Of a stretch of DNA of 64,000 nucleotides, positions 6,563 to 13,703 are shown piece by piece. Position numbers and translations under genes: made by a program. The stretch covers positions 21,463 to 85,462 of the IMG/VR virus record IMGVR_UViG_3300034062_004592; one strand, 5' to 3'. Source of the stretch: a virus. The notes beneath the pieces were generated by a model. That model worked only from the letters and a program-made list of their open reading frames with translations, searched no databases and was not told the DNA's origin. Within the stretch, counting starts at the first letter, position 1, and each line of letters begins with the position of its first letter.

Positions 6563-6852
6563 TGGCCATGGAAATCCAAACACTTCGCGGCAACTTTTCT
6601 CAATTCAGCAAAGGTTTGTCAATTCGCGTATCAGACGGAAATGCAACGCTTGATACTTACATTGACCGCAAGGAATTGCGAGCTTTTGCTGCCATGCTTG
6701 TTGACATTGCCGATGACGCACTTTCCAAGATTGGAGAAGAAGCTCAAGATTGCCAATCGAAACTACGCGACTGTCTTGAGGATCTGCAAAGCGGCGATTG
6801 GAAAGCTCCCCTTGTCGAGCCGGTGCCTGTAGTGGAAGGTGCCGATGACTGA
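6562..6852 (+). CDS. Hypothetical protein
   Basis: 96 residues; a strand-rich N-terminus (IQTLRGNFSQFSKGLSIRV) followed by helices. Not recognised. A strong AGGAGG (6552-6557) precedes two possible starts (6562 and 6568); the second has the better spacing. The start overlaps the TAA of the cassette gene. Confidence 0.75.
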   Translation: MAMEIQTLRGNFSQFSKGLSIRVSDGNATLDTYIDRKELRAFAAMLVDIADDALSKIGEEAQDCQSKLRDCLEDLQSGDWKAPLVEPVPVVEGADD

Positions 6853-6958
6853 CGCCCTGCTCGCCCTCGCCCTGCTGCTCGCCCTCGGCGCAGCGTTTGA
6901 ACTAAGTGTGAAAGTAATTTTTGTTAAGTTACTACCGCTGTTGCTTAGGTTGCATTAA
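6845..6958 (+). CDS. Tiny membrane protein
   Basis: 37 residues, almost entirely one Leu/Ala-rich membrane helix after MTD (ALLALALLLALGAAF), then KVIFVKLLPLLLRLH. The start overlaps the previous stop by 8 bases and the TAA overlaps the next ATG, so it is embedded in the operon. Possible holin-like or membrane-anchor role; no family recognised. Confidence 0.55.
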   Translation: MTDALLALALLLALGAAFELSVKVIFVKLLPLLLRLH

Positions 6959-7305
6959 TGAAATGTCGTCAATGTAATAGCAAGAACACACGTGTTACTT
7001 GCACTGATCACTTTGATACATTCACCAAGCGTTACTGCAGATGCCTCGATTGCAATTCAAAGTTTCGAACTGTTGAATACTATGAAGAACGGAAGCCTGG
7101 CCCCCCGCCTGGCACACCAAGAACACGTAACATAACGCGTGGTGAGTCCCATGGTTCTGTAGTATTTCAAGAGAAGGACATCCGCATGATGCGCACTCTC
7201 TACCAACAAGGCACAACCTTGGTATCCATCGCAACTAAATACGGGACAAGTTCTTCTTACGTGTCACGCATTGTCAACTACAAATCATGGAGCCACATTA
7301 AATGA
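6958..7305 (+). CDS. Zinc ribbon / helix-turn-helix regulator
   Basis: 115 residues. N-terminal zinc ribbon CRQC (3-6) and CRCLDC (about 27-32), resembling Ogr/NrdR-type phage activators. After a Pro/Gly linker, the C-terminal half has a helix-turn-helix of the type seen beside phage HNH proteins: LYQQGTTLVSIATKYGTSSS and VSRIV. It probably binds DNA and regulates phage transcription; the target is unknown. Confidence 0.7.
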   Translation: MKCRQCNSKNTRVTCTDHFDTFTKRYCRCLDCNSKFRTVEYYEERKPGPPPGTPRTRNITRGESHGSVVFQEKDIRMMRTLYQQGTTLVSIATKYGTSSSYVSRIVNYKSWSHIK

Positions 7306-7598
7306 CCAGTGCCAAGTATGACTTCAACATTGGTGATCGCGTAGCCGAGCGTCCCAAGTCACATGGGTTGTTTGCTGTAAGTAAAGAAGCTGAGGAGATT
7401 GTTAAACGCAATAGGTCTCAAAGGTATGGCACTATTGTTGGCTATGATACACAGCTAAACAAAAGTGGTAAGCGCATGAACATGTTGCTTGTGCAATGGG
7501 ATCACCTCAAGTCCCCAATGAAACATGCAAGGTGTAGGATCTGTCCCATTGATCAGCTTGCTACATTGACAAAACAAATCATTGTCCCAGGGGAATGA
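7302..7598 (+). CDS. Hypothetical protein with SH3-like start
   Basis: 98 basic residues beginning YDFNIGDRVAERP with a later GTIVGYDT and MLLVQWD. That strand pattern resembles KOW/SH3-like barrels, but I do not recognise the family. It overlaps both neighbours by 4 bases and is probably co-expressed with thyX. Confidence 0.7.
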   Translation: MTSAKYDFNIGDRVAERPKSHGLFAVSKEAEEIVKRNRSQRYGTIVGYDTQLNKSGKRMNMLLVQWDHLKSPMKHARCRICPIDQLATLTKQIIVPGE

Positions 7599-8251
7599 CC
7601 ATGAACGCATCACTTGTTTGGGTCACGCCTCAAGCCGAAAAGTTGATCACACGCATGGCTCGGGTGTCAGCTCCAAAGAACCAAGACAATATGGATACAG
7701 CTCCTAAATTATTGCGGTACTTATTAAAACATAAACACTACTCTCCGTACGAAATGGCTAACATGTGTGTTGAAATCAACACAACACGTGCAATATCTGC
7801 ACAGATTATTCGCCATCGTTCGTTTAGCTTTCAAGAATTCAGTCAGCGCTACGCAGATATCAATGAGCTTGGCTCAGCTGTTATCCCACACCTGCGCCGT
7901 CAAGACCACAGCAACAGACAAAACAGTATCGACGACTTGACATCAGAAGATGTTGCCAACTTCTATCGGCGCATCAGTCAACTCTTTGAGGATACTGAGC
8001 ATCTCTATCGTGAGATGGTAAGTCATGGCATTGCCAAAGAGTGCGCCAGGAACATCTTGCCGATGGGTACGCAGACTAAGATCTACATGAACGGTTCGCT
8101 CCGTTCGTGGATACATTACCTGCAGCTAAGAACTTCCAATGGAACCCAAGTAGAACATAAACAAATCGCAGAAGAAATCAAACAAATCTTCTGTGCACAA
8201 TTCCCAGTCATTGGAGAAGCTGTGTTCTCAGGAGATCCAGGGATTGCCTGA
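7595..8251 (+). CDS. thyX: Flavin-dependent thymidylate synthase
   Basis: 218 residues. It carries the ThyX signature RHRSFSFQEFSQRY at residues 73-86 (RHRxxS...SxRY), which binds dUMP and FAD. ThyX methylates dUMP to dTMP using methylenetetrahydrofolate and NAD(P)H. The length is typical. Start could be 7595 or the ATG at 7601. With the dCTP deaminase at 47039 it supplies dTMP for phage DNA. A terminator follows. Confidence 0.95.
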   Translation: MTMNASLVWVTPQAEKLITRMARVSAPKNQDNMDTAPKLLRYLLKHKHYSPYEMANMCVEINTTRAISAQIIRHRSFSFQEFSQRYADINELGSAVIPHLRRQDHSNRQNSIDDLTSEDVANFYRRISQLFEDTEHLYREMVSHGIAKECARNILPMGTQTKIYMNGSLRSWIHYLQLRTSNGTQVEHKQIAEEIKQIFCAQFPVIGEAVFSGDPGIA

Positions 8252-8276
8252 GGATTCTTTTAGTCAGCCCGTTGAA

Positions 8277-8396
8277 TCAGACAACAACTTCAGCAGGTTG
8301 TTTTTTTAATTCCTTAATGGCACGCTTGGACTCTACATCCTTGCGTGTTTGTTTTTTCTTTTGGTTTGCCAGGTACACAAGCAGTGCTTGATCCAT
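8277..8396 (-). CDS. Possible small lysine-rich protein
   Basis: A 39-residue minus-strand frame starting MDQALLVYLANQKKKQ, followed by a Lys-rich helix. It fills the otherwise empty gap between thyX and the gene at 8467. Its last codons overlap the thyX terminator, which weakens the case, and there is no obvious ribosome site. Confidence 0.3.
   Translation of the reverse strand: MDQALLVYLANQKKKQTRKDVESKRAIKELKKQPAEVVV
8283..8308 (+). terminator. Rho-independent terminator after thyX
   Basis: AACAAC (8283-8288) pairs with GTTGTT (8297-8302) around a short loop, ending in a run of seven T. Confidence 0.75.
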
Positions 8397-8466
8397 TATT
8401 CTGTATCTGTTGTTACTGAAGTTTACTCCAATTGACGTACACCATGTCGTTCACTGTGTAACACAA

Positions 8467-8703
8467 ATGACACCAAACGAATACCAACGCAACGCACGTT
8501 TTAATTATTTGGCAAAGCATGATCACTTTGCTAAACCAGATGACTTTATTGAAGTAACCGAATGGTACAACGGTGAAGGCTTTGATGTACAACTCAGCAC
8601 CAACGCTGGTGAACAACGTATGTCATTTAGCTGGGGTGAATACCAAGCATTGAAAGCAACCCTTGGTGACTGGGCTGAAAACAATCTGGAGAATGAAGAA
8701 TGA
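8467..8703 (+). CDS. Hypothetical protein
   Basis: 78 residues from MTPNEYQRN; an in-frame start 19 codons upstream is possible. Acidic with beta-like FDVQLSTNAGEQRMSF. Not recognised. Its stop overlaps the ATG of the cassette gene at 8700. Confidence 0.7.
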   Translation: MTPNEYQRNARFNYLAKHDHFAKPDDFIEVTEWYNGEGFDVQLSTNAGEQRMSFSWGEYQALKATLGDWAENNLENEE

Positions 8704-9023
8704 CTAATCAACACCCTATCACCCTACCGCCGGAGTTGGTAGAGCAGTGGTATTCTAATTCACCACTAGACCGAGGCTTAACTGTTGCCACCCAAGCCGC
8801 ACAATGGGGAGCCGACCAAGAACTGGAGGCGTGTTGTGAGTGGCTTAATGGCGGATCAAAAATTGATTACGACACTGCTGCGTTACTCCGCGCCGCCCGC
8901 CGCCCCAAGCCGCCGAGCTTGAAGGAGCAGGCGCTTGGCATCCTCGATGTGGCTCACCACGATGTTTTAGAAGATGATCAAATAGCAACTATCCGCCGCG
9001 CACTGGAGTCGATCAATGATTGA
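8700..9023 (+). CDS. Cassette family B protein (ADQELEAC type)
   Basis: 107 residues: PITLPPELVEQW, QAAQWGADQELEACCEWL, LLRAARRPKPPSLKEQAL and C-terminal IRRALESI. Paralogue of the gene at 9178 and, I believe, of many small picocyanobacterial/phage proteins of unknown function. Strikingly G+C-rich in the RAARRPKPPS segment. It overlaps genes on both sides. Confidence 0.8.
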   Translation: MTNQHPITLPPELVEQWYSNSPLDRGLTVATQAAQWGADQELEACCEWLNGGSKIDYDTAALLRAARRPKPPSLKEQALGILDVAHHDVLEDDQIATIRRALESIND

Positions 9024-9177
9024 CATCAACAGCTATGGCGGACAAATCGGGCGCATTATGTGGCAGAACACTTGGAACGAGCTATGGGGATACACTGGTT
9101 TCTGGGACAAGAATCCAGGAAAGAAAGGTCGATTTATTCTTTGGTGTATTCGACCGCGCACTGGAGGCGCTACCTGA
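9016..9177 (+). CDS. Small protein ending in an out-of-frame cassette tail
   Basis: 53 residues, Trp-rich (MWQNTWNELWGYTGFWD), not recognised. Its last 8 codons and stop are the nucleotide tail of a family B cassette read in a different frame: 9154-9183 is identical to 9516-9545, where it encodes the true RRALEALPE ending. The gene therefore appears to be built from a foreign segment joined to a leftover cassette 3' end. Confidence 0.55.
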   Translation: MIDINSYGGQIGRIMWQNTWNELWGYTGFWDKNPGKKGRFILWCIRPRTGGAT

Positions 9178-9183
9178 ATGACT
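9154..9183 (+). repeat. 30-bp direct repeat, left copy
   Basis: Identical to 9516-9545. It is the 3' end of a family B cassette plus the following ATGACT, here out of frame. The two copies bracket the gene 9178-9543. Confidence 0.9.
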
Positions 9184-9543
9184 AAACAAATCAACGGTGA
9201 CAAGTTGTTTGTCATTGATCCACACCCTGCTATTCCACCTGCTGATCAACTAAAGAAGTGGGAAGACAAATGGTTTGACGAAGAAGAACATGCTGATGTT
9301 CTGTTGATCCAAGCGTTTCAAGCAGGCGCCGACCAGGAGCTGGAGGCGTGCGTCGGATGGCTTGACCGAAATGGTTACTTCGATTCTGCGCATGAACTCC
9401 GCGCCGCCCGCCGCCCCAAACCGTCGAGCTTGAAAAAGCAAGCGTTAGTTGATCTTTATGATATCTACACCAGCCAGCCCTTCCCTGTGGGAGATAATCG
9501 CTTTAACTGTATCCGCCGCGCACTGGAGGCGCTACCTGAATGA
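9178..9543 (+). CDS. Cassette family B protein
   Basis: 121 residues: an unusual N-terminus (KQINGDKLFVIDPHPAIPPA), then FQAGADQELEACVGWL, LRAARRPKPSSLKKQAL and IRRALEALPE. The core matches the paralogue at 8700. The TGA of the preceding frame abuts its ATG, and its own stop overlaps the next ATG. Bracketed by 30-bp direct repeats. Function unknown. Confidence 0.8.
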   Translation: MTKQINGDKLFVIDPHPAIPPADQLKKWEDKWFDEEEHADVLLIQAFQAGADQELEACVGWLDRNGYFDSAHELRAARRPKPSSLKKQALVDLYDIYTSQPFPVGDNRFNCIRRALEALPE

Positions 9544-9545
9544 CT
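9516..9545 (+). repeat. 30-bp direct repeat, right copy
   Basis: Second copy of 9154-9183, here in its natural frame as the end of the family B gene and the ATGACT of the next gene. Confidence 0.9.
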
Positions 9546-9785
9546 GACTTATCACCACAAGTGCAGGCGGTGTACGACTCAATGCGCGCCGCCACCACAA
9601 TCGTTCCAACCCGCGTTGAATCTGGTGTTCCGGTCGCCTATCGACTGGCCCGGTATCGCACCACCGAAGGTGCTGTTCACCTCAAGCTCCAGGGCGCCTA
9701 CCGATGGAAACAAGGGGCCAGCAGCGGGATTGAGTGGAGAGACATTGAAACCGTCGATCTTGACCAGGAGGCCGACAATGGCTGA
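9540..9785 (+). CDS. Chimeric cassette protein (family A start, foreign end)
   Basis: 81 residues. The first 15 (MTDLSPQVQAVYDSM) are a family A beginning, but the central ALR-AADQV and terminal LAIAAELE segments are absent. Instead there is a strand-rich, basic C-terminal part (YRTTEGAVHLKLQGAYRW) and an acidic end. It looks like recombination after the shared N-terminal coding segment. Function unknown. Confidence 0.7.
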   Translation: MTDLSPQVQAVYDSMRAATTIVPTRVESGVPVAYRLARYRTTEGAVHLKLQGAYRWKQGASSGIEWRDIETVDLDQEADNG

Positions 9786-10026
9786 ACCTCTCTCCCCCGC
9801 CGCTCAGGCGGTGTTGGATGCCGCTAATGCTTCCGCAACTAATGCGTGGTCTGATGCCACTCACCAACGCTTTAGGTCTGGTGTAGCCGCAGCCCTGCAA
9901 GCTGCTGCGAATCAGGCGGTGCCAGATGACGGTGTGGCGTCATCTATTGAACGCATTGTTGAAAAGCGCATCCAAACCAAACTTCTCGCCATTGCCGCCG
10001 AGCTGGAGGGTGTGACCTCACGGTGA
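9778..10026 (+). CDS. Cassette family A protein
   Basis: 82 residues: MAEPLSPAAQAVLDAA, GVAAALQAAANQAVPDD, LLAIAAELEG. AGGAGG lies 6 bases before the ATG. Its opening is closest to the member at 205, although the two genes are 9.5 kb apart. Function unknown. Confidence 0.8.
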   Translation: MAEPLSPAAQAVLDAANASATNAWSDATHQRFRSGVAAALQAAANQAVPDDGVASSIERIVEKRIQTKLLAIAAELEGVTSR

Positions 10027-10057
10027 TCAAGCCGCAAGGTCATTCGCTTGCTAGCCA

Positions 10058-10113
10058 GGGGAAGCAGCAGAAACCCTGACTCCCTCGGGGTTGACGCTGC
10101 TCTGCTACACCCC
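10058..10113 (+). other. Nested hairpin, possible structured RNA
   Basis: GGGG (10058-10061) pairs with CCCC (10110-10113); AGCAG repeats at 10063-10070 pair with CTGCT repeats at 10097-10105; AACCC (10072-10076) pairs with GGGTT (10088-10092). Together they form a long interrupted stem between the cassette cluster and repeated element copy 2. The GAAGCAG start is reminiscent of right ends of IS200/IS605 elements in cyanobacteria, but no transposase or TnpB is present. Confidence 0.5.
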
Positions 10114-10126
10114 AGATAATCATACA

Positions 10127-10150
10127 CGTCCTAAGCATGACGTTAAACTG
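10127..10150 (+). promoter_or_regulatory. 24-bp repeated element, copy 2
   Basis: CGTCCTAAGCATGACG plus TTAAACTG, one base different from copy 1 at 2840. It lies 24 bases before the ATG at 10174, with the leader CAACTCAACTCAACTACC between. Confidence 0.7.
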
Positions 10151-10173
10151 TTGGTCAACTCAACTCAACTACC

Positions 10174-10941
10174 ATGAAACTTCTTAAGTTTTCTACCGGC
10201 AACGGCAAGCTCAAGAATCGTTTGATCTTCTCGCTCCCAGCGGGATACGCCTGCCCTCACGCAGGTGTGTGTAAGACCATGGCCGATCGTGCCACTGGTT
10301 CTATCATTGATCTGCCACAACACAACGGCACAACAGCAGATGAGTTCCGCTGCTTTGCTGCCATGGCAGAAGTTAGGCCAAACGTACGGGAGGCACGCTG
10401 GCACAACTGGGATCTGTTGCGTGGTGTTATGTATGGCAATGGAAACCAAGCGTTGTTGTTGCGTGATCTAATTGACATGTCGCTCAGCATGCAACCACCA
10501 AAAGAACTGGTGCGTGTCCACGAGTCAGGAGATTTCTGGACTGAGAACTATCTCAAGGCATGGCTGATGGTTGCCAAGCAACGCCCCAAGCAAAAGTTCT
10601 ATGCCTATACCAAGTCTCTTGGGATGTGGTACAACCTTAAAGATCTGATACCATCCAACTTTTATCTTACCGCATCTTACGGTGGTACGTTGGATTACAT
10701 GCTGCCCAAGTATCCAGACGTTTATACACGCATTGCGTATGTGGTGTACACGGAAGAAGAAGCAGCAGAGCGTGGACTTGAGATCGACCATGACGATAGC
10801 CACTGCCTTGGTGATAAGCCATTCGCACTCTTGGTTCATGGGTCCCAGAGGGCTGGTACTCCTGCATCCCAAGCGTTGTCTCAACGCAAGAAGGATGGGA
10901 AGTTTGTCGGGTACGGTAAATCAATGCAGAAGATATCCTGA
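10174..10941 (+). CDS. GP88-like phage protein
   Basis: 255 residues. Pattern of the phage Gene product 88 family: GYACPHAGVCKTM (residues 24-36), HESGDFWTENYLKAW, and FYAYTKSLGMW. The conserved Cys residues, the HxSGDF segment and the YTKS motif suggest a catalytic or metal-binding protein; biochemical function is unknown to me. First gene after repeated element copy 2. Confidence 0.7.
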   Translation: MKLLKFSTGNGKLKNRLIFSLPAGYACPHAGVCKTMADRATGSIIDLPQHNGTTADEFRCFAAMAEVRPNVREARWHNWDLLRGVMYGNGNQALLLRDLIDMSLSMQPPKELVRVHESGDFWTENYLKAWLMVAKQRPKQKFYAYTKSLGMWYNLKDLIPSNFYLTASYGGTLDYMLPKYPDVYTRIAYVVYTEEEAAERGLEIDHDDSHCLGDKPFALLVHGSQRAGTPASQALSQRKKDGKFVGYGKSMQKIS

Positions 10942-10966
10942 ATATCTTGCATTGACAAACAGGTCT

Positions 10967-10995
10967 GATAACATCTGACAGTTATCTTCTTTTTC
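10967..10995 (+). terminator. Weak terminator-like hairpin
   Basis: GATAAC (10967-10972) pairs with GTTATC (10981-10986), then TTCTTTTTC. A second inverted repeat, AAGATAT/ATATCTT, spans the GP88 stop (10930-10948). Either could end the GP88 transcript. Confidence 0.4.
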
Positions 10996-10997
10996 AA

Positions 10998-11231
10998 ATG
11001 AGCTACGTCATTGTCTCCTGGAAATCAGGAGCGCCGCATGCGGTACATGCATGCAACAAAACTAACTCTTTCCAGTTGGTTCCATTAGACTCTGACGTAG
11101 CTCTTACCAAGATTTTTTCGCATCCGTATCGTGCGGGTGCGCAACAAATTTTAAATTGGATTAACAAGAATGATGACCAGCTCGCCCGTCAAGAACTCGA
11201 CGTTTATGATGAAGCCCAGTTCAGGAAATGA
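10998..11231 (+). CDS. Hypothetical protein
   Basis: 77 residues, mixed strands (SYVIVSWKSGAPHAVHAC) then helix. Not recognised. Its TGA overlaps the ATG of the HNH gene. Confidence 0.65.
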   Translation: MSYVIVSWKSGAPHAVHACNKTNSFQLVPLDSDVALTKIFSHPYRAGAQQILNWINKNDDQLARQELDVYDEAQFRK

Positions 11232-11686
11232 CTAATACAAAAATCTGTTCAGGTTGCAAACAAGAAAAACCTTTGTCATGTTTTTACTTACGTAGTGATT
11301 CTAAAAACTACAGAAGCAATTGTAAAAATTGCACAAAAATTAAACAAGCAAGAAAGTGGGCTAATGATTTTGAATTTAAAAAACGTGGCATTGCAAGACA
11401 ACGTCGTTGGCAACGTCAAAAATTTTATGGTCTTTCTTTACAGCAAGAGCAAGAACTTTTAAAAATACAAAACAATGCTTGTGAAATTTGTAAAAAACAA
11501 TTTCAATCTGATGCAGATTACCATGTTGATCATTGCCATAAAACAAATGTAATCCGAGGATTGCTTTGTCCTGGTTGCAACAAAGCGTTAGGATTATTCA
11601 AAGAAAACCCTGAAGCACTTAGGCAAGCAGCTATTTATGTCGAAAGTCAAGGAGTCACGTTTCCAGCTAAAACCAAATCCAAATGA
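11228..11686 (+). CDS. Endonuclease VII-like HNH nuclease
   Basis: 152 residues. The C-terminal half is an endonuclease VII/HNH fold: CEIC (85-88), YHVDHCHKTNVIRGLLC with DHCH at 101-104, and CPGCN (114-118). An N-terminal CSGC...CKNC zinc ribbon (7-10, 32-35) may help bind DNA. It could be a junction resolvase or a free-standing homing nuclease. It is A+T-rich and its last 50 bases overlap the start of the DNA polymerase in another frame, which suits a recently inserted homing gene. Confidence 0.85.
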   Translation: MTNTKICSGCKQEKPLSCFYLRSDSKNYRSNCKNCTKIKQARKWANDFEFKKRGIARQRRWQRQKFYGLSLQQEQELLKIQNNACEICKKQFQSDADYHVDHCHKTNVIRGLLCPGCNKALGLFKENPEALRQAAIYVESQGVTFPAKTKSK

Positions 11687-13490
11687 AACGTTTTTAGTTT
11701 TTGATTGTGAAACCAATGGTTTGTATGATCAAGCTACTGTTGTTCATTGTCTTGTGATCTATGACGTCAACAAGCAACAAACTTTTACTTATGGGCCTGA
11801 GTCTATTGATGCTGCTCTTGCTCATTTGGCAACTGCCACTTGTCTTATAGGACATAATATTTGTTTTTTTGACATTCCTGTACTAACAAAGCTTTATCCT
11901 ACTTTCACACACAATGCCAGGGTCATCGATACACTTGTGTGCACTCGATTGATCTGGCCAAAGGAATTACTCAATGACCTTGACACAGAACAATATCCGC
12001 AGGTTCCATCGAAACTGCGGGGATCAGCTTCTCTTAAGGCCTGGGGATGGCGCCTGGCCGATAACAAAATCAACTTTAAAGACTTCTCGCAATACTCTGA
12101 GGAAATGTTGGAGTACTGTGTCCAGGACGTTGTCATTACTACCAGGCTTTGGCAAAAGATCGCAGACGAATACTATCCGCAATCAGCGCTCAAACTTGAG
12201 CATGACTTTGCTATCGCAATTAACCGACAAATTAGATCAGGTATTCCTTTTGATGTTGATGCATCTCTTGATCTTGTGGATGAACTACGCACAAAGCAAC
12301 AAGACATCGAGACAAAGCTAAAAGAAATCTTTCCGCCAATCAAACATGAAACAGTATTCATTCCAAAGGTCAACAACAAAACCAGGGGTTATGTCAAAGG
12401 TGAACCATTTGTCAAGGTTCATTATGAAGAATTCAACCCTGGTTCTCGTCAGCAAATTGTTGATCGTCTACAAGAAAAATACGGATGGGCTCCTGAAAAA
12501 ACAACTGAGAAAGGTAATCCAATTCTTGATGACGATGTACTTGAATCACTTCCATATCCAGAGGCCCAAGTACTGGCTCAATACATGCTGGTCAAAAAAC
12601 GTCTGGGACAAATCGTAGATGGCAACAACGCTTGGAACAAGTTGGTTAATAACGACACTGGTCGCATGCACGGTGATGTTGTTACTAATGGTTGTATCAC
12701 TGGCCGCTGCGCTCATCGCAACCCAAACATGGGTCAAGTCCCTGCTGGTTACTCACCTTACGGTAAAGAATGCCGTTCTTTTTTCCATGCTCCTATGGGT
12801 TGGCAGCTACTTGGTATCGATGCCAAAGCGTTAGAGCTACGTTGTCTTGCTGGATATCTAGCCATTTGGGATGGCGGTGAGTACGCCAAGCTTGTTGTTA
12901 ATCCTGAATCAGATATCCATACAATCAACCAGGAACTATTTGGCGTGGCTACCAGGGATATTTCTAAGCGTTTGCTTTATGGATTGTTGTATGGAGCTGG
13001 TGCACTAAAGGCTGGCACGATTGTGGATCCGAATGAAAAAGATGAAACAGTTCTGCGTCAACTAGGAAGGACTGCAATCAATTCATTCATGAAAGGTGTA
13101 CCTGCATTGCGTCACCTCAAGGAACAAATTGAGAATACACTTGCAGAACGCACGTATTTGATTGGGCTTGATGGTCGGCATTTGTATTGTCGTTCAGCGT
13201 TTAAAGGATTGAATGTGTTGTTGCAATCAGCAGGTGCAATCCTTATGAAGCAAGTTGTTATTACAATTCAAAACAACATCACCAATAACTTGGGCCTGGT
13301 GTATGGAGAAGACTGGGAACAAATGCTGATGATTCATGATGAAGTTCAGTTGGCTGCCAAGCCGGAACACATCTTAAAGATCCAGGAGCAGGCAATGGCT
13401 GCGTTCCCACAAGCACAGGAATTCTTTGGGTTCAGGTGTTTGATTGAAGGCGACTCTCGTGTAGGATCCAACTGGTCTGAAACCCATTGA
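11637..13490 (+). CDS. Family A DNA polymerase (T7-like)
   Basis: 617 residues, close to T7 polymerase (704) but shorter. The 3'-5' exonuclease is complete: D23/E25 in VFDCETNG, IGHN with N74 and D79, and EYCVQDV with Y160 and D164. Polymerase motif A is GIDAKALELR (D395), motif B RDISKRLLYG (R440, K444, Y448), motif C IHDEV (D568, E569). Tyr448 stands where T7 has Tyr526. It copies the phage genome, probably with the SSB at 13704 and the primase-helicase at 31182. No other in-frame start lies near, so the 50-base overlap with the HNH gene seems real. Confidence 0.95.
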   Translation: MSKVKESRFQLKPNPNETFLVFDCETNGLYDQATVVHCLVIYDVNKQQTFTYGPESIDAALAHLATATCLIGHNICFFDIPVLTKLYPTFTHNARVIDTLVCTRLIWPKELLNDLDTEQYPQVPSKLRGSASLKAWGWRLADNKINFKDFSQYSEEMLEYCVQDVVITTRLWQKIADEYYPQSALKLEHDFAIAINRQIRSGIPFDVDASLDLVDELRTKQQDIETKLKEIFPPIKHETVFIPKVNNKTRGYVKGEPFVKVHYEEFNPGSRQQIVDRLQEKYGWAPEKTTEKGNPILDDDVLESLPYPEAQVLAQYMLVKKRLGQIVDGNNAWNKLVNNDTGRMHGDVVTNGCITGRCAHRNPNMGQVPAGYSPYGKECRSFFHAPMGWQLLGIDAKALELRCLAGYLAIWDGGEYAKLVVNPESDIHTINQELFGVATRDISKRLLYGLLYGAGALKAGTIVDPNEKDETVLRQLGRTAINSFMKGVPALRHLKEQIENTLAERTYLIGLDGRHLYCRSAFKGLNVLLQSAGAILMKQVVITIQNNITNNLGLVYGEDWEQMLMIHDEVQLAAKPEHILKIQEQAMAAFPQAQEFFGFRCLIEGDSRVGSNWSETH

Positions 13491-13495
13491 TTACC

Positions 13496-13669
13496 ATGGA
13501 CTCTCAAGTTGATTACGAGCTTCTGGCTAACGACTTGTACTTGGCTGCTGATCATTTCTTTTGTTCAATGTTTGATAGTTCTTGCTGGAACGACGAAGAA
13601 TTAAACAACAAGTACATAACAGTTCTTGGAGAAGCTCGCAAGGTATTTGGTTCCGCGTCCCAAGCATGA
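13496..13669 (+). CDS. Small acidic hypothetical protein
   Basis: 57 residues from the ATG just after the polymerase stop; acidic, helical, not recognised. Its last codons and stop lie inside repeated element copy 3, so the element doubles as coding sequence. Confidence 0.6.
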   Translation: MDSQVDYELLANDLYLAADHFFCSMFDSSCWNDEELNNKYITVLGEARKVFGSASQA

Positions 13670-13679
13670 CGCTAAACTG
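13656..13679 (+). promoter_or_regulatory. 24-bp repeated element, copy 3
   Basis: CGTCCCAAGCATGACG plus CTAAACTG. It overlaps the 3' end of the gene 13496-13669 and lies 25 bases before the SSB start at 13704. Confidence 0.7.
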
Positions 13680-13703
13680 CTGTAACACTATCCTTTTGAT
13701 CCC

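Noticed and set aside
10058-10113. An intact insertion sequence of the IS200/IS605 family
   Set aside because: No TnpA or TnpB coding sequence or left end could be found near it; only the hairpin resemblance remains.
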